Assembly (NCBI GenBank): GCA_017542915.1
Contig: JAFXWI010000050.1
Coordinates: 1 to 10,264, forward strand
DNA length: 10,264 nucleotides
Source: Paludibacteraceae bacterium
GTDB taxonomy: Bacteria; Bacteroidota; Bacteroidia; Bacteroidales; Paludibacteraceae
Direction: 5' to 3'
In this document: piece by piece, positions 1 through 5,335 of the stretch
How the letters are laid out: each line of letters opens with the position of its first letter
Position numbering within the stretch: position 1 is the first letter of the stretch
Notes under the pieces: generated by a model
What the model saw: the letters and a program-made list of their open reading frames with translations, nothing else
Told to the model about the DNA's origin: nothing
Databases searched by the model: none
Made by a program: the position numbers and the translations under genes

Positions 1-758
1 CCGATGACTACCGTATCGCCATCGACTGCGGGGCTAACATGGTTCGTATCGGTTCTACCATCTTCGGAGAAAGAAATCTGTCTCAGGCGAAGCCGGTCTT
101 ACCCAAAGCAGTCTTCTTCGACCAAGACGGAGTTCTGTTCAACTCGATGCCTTACCATGCGCAATCATGGGAATGGTCAATGAACAAACATGGTCTGCCC
201 TTCACTGCCGAACAGACATACCGCAACGAAGGACGAACCGGCGCATCGGTCATCAACGAGGCTTATCATCTGATTCACGGCGTAGAAGCACCGCAAGAAC
301 TGATCGAAGCGGTGTACACCGATAAATCCAATCATTTCAATGAACTGACGGGAGGTCAGTTGCCCGAACTGATCCCGGGTATCCGAGAGGTACTGCAATA
401 CCTGCATGAGAACGGCGTGCAGTGCTGGGTAGTGACCGGTTCGGGTCAACGCTCGTTGCTGAGCAAACTGCACGACACGTTCCCCGGTATCTTCTCCGGC
501 ATCATCACCGCTTTTGATGTCACCCACGGCAAACCTGATCCGGAGCCTTACCTGAAAGCTTGGGAACGTTCCGGCTTTGCCAAAGAGGAATGCGCCGTAG
601 TGGAGAATGCACCGCTCGGCGTACGGGCAGGCAAAGCCGCAGGATTGCTCACCTTAGCAGTGAACACCGGTATTCTACCCGATGAGGCACTCTGGGCAGA
701 AAAAGCCGACCACGTATTTCCGAACATGACTGAATTACTACACTTTTTTCAACAATGA
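1..758 (+). CDS. YggS/PLPBP-type PLP homeostasis domain (C-terminal end) fused in frame to a HAD-superfamily hydrolase; 5' end outside window
   Basis: The reading frame is open from base 3. Its first residues, DDYRIAIDCGANMVRIG then STIFGER, match the C-terminal end of YggS/PLPBP proteins, which bind pyridoxal 5'-phosphate (PLP) and buffer it in the cytoplasm. After a linker of about 10 residues, with no stop or new start, a full beta-phosphoglucomutase-like HAD hydrolase follows. Numbering from the ATG at 39: motif I DQDGVL gives nucleophile D28 and acid D30, a cap domain spans about 36-105, motif II is VVTGSGQ (T133), motif III is HGKPDPEPY (K165), and motif IV is VVENAPLG (E189; N190 where a second acid is common). 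The ATG at 39 lies inside the YggS signature, so it is not a credible start. HAD enzymes of this class are phosphatases or phosphomutases; the substrate cannot be read from sequence. The stop overlaps the next start by 4 bases (ATGA), implying coupled translation. Confidence 0.88.
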   Translation, partial: DDYRIAIDCGANMVRIGSTIFGERNLSQAKPVLPKAVFFDQDGVLFNSMPYHAQSWEWSMNKHGLPFTAEQTYRNEGRTGASVINEAYHLIHGVEAPQELIEAVYTDKSNHFNELTGGQLPELIPGIREVLQYLHENGVQCWVVTGSGQRSLLSKLHDTFPGIFSGIITAFDVTHGKPDPEPYLKAWERSGFAKEECAVVENAPLGVRAGKAAGLLTLAVNTGILPDEALWAEKADHVFPNMTELLHFFQQ

Positions 759-1552
759 GCACACCCAAACCCTACGCTCTCGTCACCGGCGCTTCGTCCG
801 GCTTAGGACTTGAGTTCGCCAAACAGTTAGCTGAACGCGGCTATAACCTGCTGATCGTCAGCAATGTAGAAGAGATCCATGAAGCAGCTTCAAATCTCAG
901 ATCTCACATTGCAAATCTTCAATACCAGACCGAGGTGATCAGTTTGGTTCTTGATCTTGGGCAGCAGTCCTCCGCGCGCGAACTATATGAATACGCGCAC
1001 GCACACGATATAGAGGTGGAGGTATTGGTCAACAATGCCGGAGTTTATCATGACCGCGACATCCTCGATGACAGTGAAGGCTTCACCTCGCTCATTATGA
1101 ATCTGCATATGTACACTCCGGCGATGCTTTGTTACCTCTTCGGGCAAGATATGCGTTCCCGCCGCAAGGGATATATCCTCAACGTGTGCTCGGTGACCTC
1201 CAAAATGGCAGCGCAGCGACTCGGAACTTACGGTAGTACCAAGGCGTTCCTCTCCCATTTCACCCGCGCGCTGCATATTGAGTTGCGCCAATACGGTGTA
1301 CACGTGACCGATGTCAGCCCGGGAGCGGTGGATACAGGGCTCTACTCTATCCCGCCGGTATTTACCAAGATTGGTAAATGCTTGGGCATCATCGTTAGTC
1401 CTCAGACATTAGTTCGCCGTGCATTACTTGCGTTATTCTGGGGTTGGAGTAAAACGACTGTTCCAAGAATCTTCTGGACCTTCCTTTGCTTCATCATTCT
1501 GCTTATCCCGACCTGCGTATTACGCCTCATCCGACGACTCGGATGGTTCTGA
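755..1552 (+). CDS. Short-chain dehydrogenase/reductase with hydrophobic C-terminal segment
   Basis: A 265-residue classical SDR oxidoreductase. The Rossmann nucleotide-binding motif is TGASSGLG (residues 11-18), NNAG lies at 93-96, and the catalytic set is N116, S146, Y159 and K163 (YGSTK). The PG pair at 189-190 fits the family. The family reduces or oxidises carbonyl/hydroxyl groups with NAD(P)H; the substrate is not evident. Residues about 236-257 form a strongly hydrophobic stretch (FWTFLCFIILLIP) followed by Arg-rich RLIRRLGWF, suggesting C-terminal membrane attachment with a basic flank. In that respect it resembles membrane-associated SDRs acting on lipids, but this is an inference. 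The start overlaps the upstream stop by 4 bases, and the stop shares one base with the next gene (TGATG), so the three plus-strand genes are probably co-transcribed. Confidence 0.9.
   Translation: MSTPKPYALVTGASSGLGLEFAKQLAERGYNLLIVSNVEEIHEAASNLRSHIANLQYQTEVISLVLDLGQQSSARELYEYAHAHDIEVEVLVNNAGVYHDRDILDDSEGFTSLIMNLHMYTPAMLCYLFGQDMRSRRKGYILNVCSVTSKMAAQRLGTYGSTKAFLSHFTRALHIELRQYGVHVTDVSPGAVDTGLYSIPPVFTKIGKCLGIIVSPQTLVRRALLALFWGWSKTTVPRIFWTFLCFIILLIPTCVLRLIRRLGWF
1360..1379. repeat. Near-perfect palindrome inside the SDR gene
   Basis: ATTTACCAA and TTGGTAAAT face each other across a 2-base GA centre, giving 9-base arms. It lies in coding sequence (residues around 202-208). A 2-base loop is too tight for a good RNA hairpin, so if functional it would more likely be a dimeric DNA-binding site. 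It may be chance. Confidence 0.4.
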
Positions 1553-2256
1553 TGATTCCAACGGTCGAATATATCCAGAAACGTTTTGACGAATTTAATG
1601 TCCGCTATTTCGGCGGACAGTTACCTCCTGTGCCTGTCAAACTGAGTCACGCGAAAGGGTTCTTGGGCAAGATGTGCTATACCCGCCGCAAACAAGGACT
1701 CTTCCGCGGCTATAAGAACGAAGATTTTCAGCTGCGCATCAATGTGCGTATCGACCTGCCGGAGACGGTGGTGGAGGACACTATACTGCATGAGATGATC
1801 CATTATTTCATTGCTTACAACAATTACCATGACACCTCCACACACGGTCAGCTCTTCCGTCGTGAGATGACTCGTATCAATGCCGAAGGCGCGCATCATA
1901 TTACGATTTCACACCGCCTCAATGAAGCCGAGCAAGCACAAGCTCATCTTCATAAAGGGCGCATCGTAGCCCTCGTGCATTTTGAGGACGGTCAAACGGG
2001 TGTCAAGGTCGTCCCTAAACAGATCAAGCATATTCTCTATTGGCACAAGGCAGCACTGCGTCATTTTCCTATTGATGCCATCAACTGGTATTATACGGAC
2101 GACGGGTACTTCGCCAAGTACCCGTCCTCTATCGCTCTGAGAGTCTTTCTGATCTCAGATCCGGCTGAACTGCCTCTTACGAACGCCCATCGGCTGATAG
2201 TCACCGACCGACAGGTGCGTCTTCAAGTTAATCCAAGAAATAATCTACGGTGGTAA
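1552..2256 (+). CDS. SprT-like zinc metalloprotease family protein
   Basis: A 234-residue protein when started at the ATG at 1552, chosen because it shares one base with the preceding TGA (TGATG). In-frame ATGs at 1486 and 1543 would run back into the SDR gene, and the family fold begins just after MIPTVEYIQ. The zinc-protease signature HEMIH is at residues 80-84 (E81 catalytic) and a likely third ligand is H98 in STHGQLF. The N-terminal SHAKGFLGK segment also fits SprT-like domains. This family includes SPRTN, which degrades DNA-crosslinked proteins in eukaryotes; the role of bacterial members is less clear. Cysteine appears only at residue 42, so the zinc ribbon present in some SprT proteins is absent. 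Residues 125-234 do not show a domain I recognise. The last 29 bases overlap the convergent SIMPL gene. Confidence 0.85.
   Translation: MIPTVEYIQKRFDEFNVRYFGGQLPPVPVKLSHAKGFLGKMCYTRRKQGLFRGYKNEDFQLRINVRIDLPETVVEDTILHEMIHYFIAYNNYHDTSTHGQLFRREMTRINAEGAHHITISHRLNEAEQAQAHLHKGRIVALVHFEDGQTGVKVVPKQIKHILYWHKAALRHFPIDAINWYYTDDGYFAKYPSSIALRVFLISDPAELPLTNAHRLIVTDRQVRLQVNPRNNLRW
2101..2126. other. Perfect 11-bp stem hairpin within the SprT-like coding sequence
   Basis: GACGGGTACTT and AAGTACCCGTC are exact reverse complements separated by a 4-base CGCC loop. The stem is GC-rich and could form in either transcript. It encodes the DDGYFAKYPS region of the SprT-like protein. Read from the opposite strand it lies about 100 bases beyond the stop of the SIMPL gene, the last gene of the converging operon. 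There is no T-run on either side, so it is not a standard intrinsic terminator; it could mark or protect a 3' end. Confidence 0.5.
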
Positions 2257-2917
2257 CCACGCGTACGTGCTTTACCCACGGCTGATACTGGTCGTTCTCC
2301 ACGGAGAACTGACCTTGGCTTGCTCTGCGGATCGAACCCAACGAGCACTGCGCATCATCAGCGAACTTCTGAGCCACCGCACGAGCGTTCTGCGTAGCCT
2401 CTTCAATCATCGAAGGCTTGAGTTCCGGCAGACCGTTGTACTGATAATCAAGATTCCATTGCTCGGTCTTCACGATGATTCCCTCTTTGAGCAACTCAGC
2501 CTCTTTGCCTTGACTCGCTACTACCAGCTGCACTTTGTTTGTTGAAACGATAAGCGAGGTATTGAGGGTATATTTATATTCCGGACGATGGTTGCCGTAG
2601 TAATCCGACCAGTTGTCATGTACATTGATAGACCCCTGACGGATGTCCGCTTCCTCAAAACCGAGTGCCAACAGATGTTTCTTCACACGCGCGGTCACTT
2701 GCTCCAAACGCTCATAGAGCGCAGGTAGATCATTACCGCTCCATGCGTACGAAAGCGGCCAAACGGCATAGTCAGCTTCCACCTCACGCGTACTCAGACC
2801 TTTGACCGTTACCGCACGGTCTTTGTTAGCAAAACGGGTAATACCACAATAAATGAACAGTCCTCCGAAGAAGAGTCCCAAGGCAATCAAGCCTCCTGCA
2901 AAAACATTGTTTTTCAT
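2228..2917 (-). CDS. SIMPL-domain (DUF541) membrane-anchored protein
   Basis: A 229-residue protein with one N-terminal hydrophobic segment (about residues 6-25, AGGLIALGLFFGGLFIYCG), probably an uncleaved membrane anchor, followed by a SIMPL/DUF541 domain. Typical family features are the VTVKGLSTREVEAD start at 36-49, the central LLALGFEEADIRQ segment and the ending VRVVTTVDYFLD. SIMPL proteins (the BP26/YggE family) are periplasmic or envelope proteins whose biochemical role is poorly defined; some form oligomeric channel-like rings and some are linked to oxidative stress. It is the last gene of the minus-strand operon, 16 bases after the lipoate ligase-like gene. It has the clearest ribosome binding site in the window (AAAGGA, 9 bases before the ATG). 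Its 3' end overlaps the SprT-like gene antisense by 29 bases. Confidence 0.9.
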   Translation of the reverse strand: MKNNVFAGGLIALGLFFGGLFIYCGITRFANKDRAVTVKGLSTREVEADYAVWPLSYAWSGNDLPALYERLEQVTARVKKHLLALGFEEADIRQGSINVHDNWSDYYGNHRPEYKYTLNTSLIVSTNKVQLVVASQGKEAELLKEGIIVKTEQWNLDYQYNGLPELKPSMIEEATQNARAVAQKFADDAQCSLGSIRRASQGQFSVENDQYQPWVKHVRVVTTVDYFLD

Positions 2918-2926
2918 AATTTTATA

Positions 2927-2932
2927 TCCTTT
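2927..2932 (-). promoter_or_regulatory. Shine-Dalgarno site of the SIMPL gene
   Basis: AAAGGA on the minus strand lies 9 bases before the ATG, directly after the upstream TGA stop. It is stronger than the other intergenic sites here, suggesting that this last gene is translated independently rather than by coupling. Confidence 0.6.
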
Positions 2933-2933
2933 C

Positions 2934-3590
2934 TCATTGCGCCAAACAGCGCTCTATTTGTTCTTCTATTCGTTGCCGGAACACCGCTATCGGTCCGAGA
3001 TCTTTGATGTCGCGCAGGTTGCGAACGCGCTGTCGAACGGACGCTACACCATGCTTCGCCATCTTTTCTACGGAAGGAGTGATCGCTTGTTGCAGATGAT
3101 CCAAGTTCACGTCGTATAGGATACAGGCGTGTACCACGGTGCCGGTAGAGGTGGTATAACAAGCGGTGCCTGCTACTTTCCTATCGGCTACCAACACATC
3201 ATTGTGCGCTGTCTTCACCGCCTCGTACCCCATCGTCTGCAACGCGCATGAGAGATTTTCCAAAAACCAATTAAATACCTCTTGGCTATGTACGTTCGGC
3301 GAGATGACAGAGACCATCAGATTGCCTTCATCGGCATAGACACAGCCTCCTCCGCTCTTTCGCTGCACAACAGCTATTCCGTGCTCACGGCAATATGCTT
3401 CGTTCACCTCTGCCTCCACGCATTGATGCTTGCCATAAATGACCGTCGGAGCCACTATCCATGTGAAACCCGTCGGCTCAGTGATGGTCTTCACCATCTC
3501 TGCCTCCATTGCCAAGTACTCAGAGAGAGTGAGACCCTCGGGACGATGCACAATCATTGCCTTTTGACCTTTTGTAAAGCATTTTAACAT
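2934..3590 (-). CDS. Lipoate-protein ligase A family protein (short form)
   Basis: A BPL/LplA/LipB-fold acyltransferase. Visible motifs, numbered from the ATG at 3590, are PTVIYGKHQ (48-56), the ligand-binding RKSGGGCVYADEGN (77-90), NDVLV (130-134), the lysine motif DRKVAGTA (K138) and SVRQRVRNL (184-192), all typical of lipoate-protein ligases. Family members attach lipoate, or transfer octanoate, to lysines of the E2 subunits of 2-oxoacid dehydrogenases and the glycine-cleavage H protein. At 218 residues it has only the catalytic domain and lacks the C-terminal accessory domain of E. coli LplA, so activity may need a partner or may be a related transfer. The start is uncertain: 3590 overlaps guanine deaminase by 7 bases (ATGTTAA), whereas ATG 3557 has AAAAGG 10 bases upstream and gives MIVHRPEG, nearer the fold's first strand. 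Confidence 0.85.
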   Translation of the reverse strand: MLKCFTKGQKAMIVHRPEGLTLSEYLAMEAEMVKTITEPTGFTWIVAPTVIYGKHQCVEAEVNEAYCREHGIAVVQRKSGGGCVYADEGNLMVSVISPNVHSQEVFNWFLENLSCALQTMGYEAVKTAHNDVLVADRKVAGTACYTTSTGTVVHACILYDVNLDHLQQAITPSVEKMAKHGVASVRQRVRNLRDIKDLGPIAVFRQRIEEQIERCLAQ

Positions 3591-4861
3591 ACCGGTTCCG
3601 TCAACTCTACTCCGCGACAGAAACGACGTTTGATGTCACGGTCATCACCCAAATAAATATATCGTTCCAGACGCTGCTCCAAGGTGTAGTTGTCATAATT
3701 GAGGTATTTGTCATCCACGAGCAGCGCATCGAACTCGTACCCGGGTTCAAACGAACCCACCTTGCCGAAGAACGAACCGCCGCCTTTGGTAGCCAAATAG
3801 AACACCTCGCTCAGACTCAGGAACGACATCTCGCCTTTCGTCTGCGCATAATTGAGTTTCGACACCTGAATAGCGTATTGCATCACACGCAGCATCGACA
3901 GATGATGTCCTGCCGACACATCCGTTCCGAGTGCTACGTTAATACCTGCGTTGAGAAACTTACGGATCGGAGCCATACCGGACGAGAGGTTGCTGTTCGA
4001 CATCGGGCAGTGTACCACATACACGCCATTCTTGCGCATCAGCTCCATCTCTTCGCCGTCCGTGTAGCAGCAATGCGCCATCAGCGTCGGCGTCTGACCG
4101 AACAGACCGTATTTATTATAGGCATCGCCGTAACAAGTGGAATCGGGCTCCAACTCCTTCACCCAGTCTATCTCAGAGCGGTTCTCCGAGAGGTGTGATT
4201 GAACCGGCAGACCGGTCTCAGCCGCATATTCGCCTAAGGCACGCAGCATCTTATCCGAGCAGGACGGTACAAATCGCGGAGTAATGATCGGCTGCACTCG
4301 TCCTTCTCCATGCTCGTCGAGGTGCGCTTTCAACATACGCATACCGTCCAACAGTTCGGCAGTAGTGTTCTGCAGCGTCTCGGGGCTGTTACGGTTCATT
4401 CCCACTAATCCCACATACGCACCCATACCGGCTTGGATGAACAGATCCGCCAAGATACGCGTTGCCTCCGGATGAATAGTGCCGAAGACTGCGGAACGCA
4501 TCGTACCTTGCATCCAAAGTTCATGTACGAAACGGCGGTATAGACGCCGCGCGTAGTCCGGATCCGCATACTTGGTTTCCTCGGGGAAAGTATAGGTATT
4601 GAGCCACGGCAGTAACTCCAGATCAAGCGCCAGACCCATATTCCGGTATTGAGGCGCATGGACATGCAGGTCGTTGAAAGCAGGGATCAGGAGTTTGTCT
4701 CCGAAATCCATCACTTGCCTTCTCCAATCCATATTCTCCGGCAGCTCCTTGTAGATACCCTCTATCAAACCGTTCGAACGCACGACAATATAGCCGTGCG
4801 GAATGATCTCCAGTTTCTTGGGCGAAGGAGTATATAAGATATTTGCTCTGTATATTTTCAT
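3584..4861 (-). CDS. guaD: Guanine deaminase (amidohydrolase superfamily)
   Basis: A 425-residue amidohydrolase whose motifs match guanine deaminase, which hydrolyses guanine to xanthine and ammonia using one bound zinc. The metal and catalytic residues are H66 and H68 (DLHVHAPQY), H223 with E226 (SHLSEN), H263 (MAHCCY) and D314 (GTDVSAGHH). Substrate-side residues expected in the family are also present: Q71, W86 in LPWLNTY, and R196 in TPRFVPS. N- and C-terminal segments form the small beta-sandwich of the superfamily. Length is close to the family norm of about 430-450. Its role would be purine salvage or nitrogen release in the cytoplasm. It follows gtrA by 12 bases and overlaps the lipoate ligase-like gene by up to 7. 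I see no xanthine dehydrogenase or purine transporter nearby. A related deaminase of modified guanine cannot be fully excluded. Confidence 0.88.
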   Translation of the reverse strand: MKIYRANILYTPSPKKLEIIPHGYIVVRSNGLIEGIYKELPENMDWRRQVMDFGDKLLIPAFNDLHVHAPQYRNMGLALDLELLPWLNTYTFPEETKYADPDYARRLYRRFVHELWMQGTMRSAVFGTIHPEATRILADLFIQAGMGAYVGLVGMNRNSPETLQNTTAELLDGMRMLKAHLDEHGEGRVQPIITPRFVPSCSDKMLRALGEYAAETGLPVQSHLSENRSEIDWVKELEPDSTCYGDAYNKYGLFGQTPTLMAHCCYTDGEEMELMRKNGVYVVHCPMSNSNLSSGMAPIRKFLNAGINVALGTDVSAGHHLSMLRVMQYAIQVSKLNYAQTKGEMSFLSLSEVFYLATKGGGSFFGKVGSFEPGYEFDALLVDDKYLNYDNYTLEQRLERYIYLGDDRDIKRRFCRGVELTEPVC

Positions 4862-4873
4862 GGTTTTTATTAT

Positions 4874-5290
4874 TTATTTCTTAAAAAAGATCAGACATAC
4901 GAGGTAGTTGACACATCCTGCAAGGAAGATGACAAACATACTCAGGAAATCGTCCTGCCACGTGGGCAGCAGATAAACGAGAAGAGGCAGAAGGGAAAAC
5001 TGGATGACCAGATTGATGACTCGAGCCAAGAGGAAACCTCCTGCGTTCTTCAGCGTCGGTCGGGTGCCGAACGTGTACCAGTTGGTGAACACATAATTCG
5101 GTACCATCTCCAAGAGAAAACCTATAGCGAAAGCCACGTAATACAGGACCATTCCTTTTTCGGGATTTCCCATTAGCTTGATAGCTAACAGGAAGAATCC
5201 CGTTTGGACTAATGATCCCGAAAATCCGATGACCATAAATCGGAATGCACTACGGATGTTTGTCGGTAGATATGAACTTGGTAATCGCAT
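4874..5290 (-). CDS. GtrA-family four-helix membrane protein
   Basis: A 138-residue membrane protein with four predicted transmembrane helices at about residues 17-39, 48-69, 84-106 and 113-136. It carries the GtrA-type signature RFMVIGFSGSLVQTGFF near the N-terminus and NYVFTNWYTF after helix 2. GtrA-like proteins are thought to help flip or present undecaprenyl-linked sugars across the inner membrane for O-antigen, arabinogalactan or other glycan modification; here no glycosyltransferase partner is adjacent, so the substrate is unknown. The start codon is preceded by AT-rich sequence without a clear Shine-Dalgarno site, as is common in Bacteroidota. It follows alaS across a 32-base spacer filled with ACTAGT repeats, and guanine deaminase follows 12 bases later. 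Confidence 0.9.
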   Translation of the reverse strand: MRLPSSYLPTNIRSAFRFMVIGFSGSLVQTGFFLLAIKLMGNPEKGMVLYYVAFAIGFLLEMVPNYVFTNWYTFGTRPTLKNAGGFLLARVINLVIQFSLLPLLVYLLPTWQDDFLSMFVIFLAGCVNYLVCLIFFKK

Positions 5291-5297
5291 ATAATTT

Positions 5298-5335
5298 ACT
5301 AGTTGACTAGTAGACTAGTACACTAGTCGGCTAGA
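5298..5335. repeat. Array of ACTAGT palindromes with an 8-base period
   Basis: Four exact ACTAGT hexamers begin at 5298, 5306, 5314 and 5322, each followed by two variable bases (TG, AG, AC, CG), and a degenerate GCTAGA occupies 5330-5335. The array fills the alaS-gtrA spacer and covers the last codons of alaS, whose TAG stop is part of the 5322 unit. Each unit is self-complementary and contains TAG on both strands. Because the period is 8, the TAGs fall in all three frames, giving stops in all six frames. Confidence 0.9.

Noticed and set aside
39..41. ATG at 39 as the start of a stand-alone HAD protein
   Set aside because: It lies inside the YggS C-terminal signature (GANMVRIG), the frame is open upstream, and no other start exists before the HAD nucleophile.
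1486..1551. Longer SprT-like protein beginning at 1486 or 1543
   Set aside because: These starts extend into the SDR gene in another frame; the TGATG junction at 1550-1554 and the fold start favour 1552.
5298..5335. Phage attachment site or insertion-sequence end
   Set aside because: There is no integrase, transposase or target duplication nearby, and the flanking genes are intact housekeeping genes.
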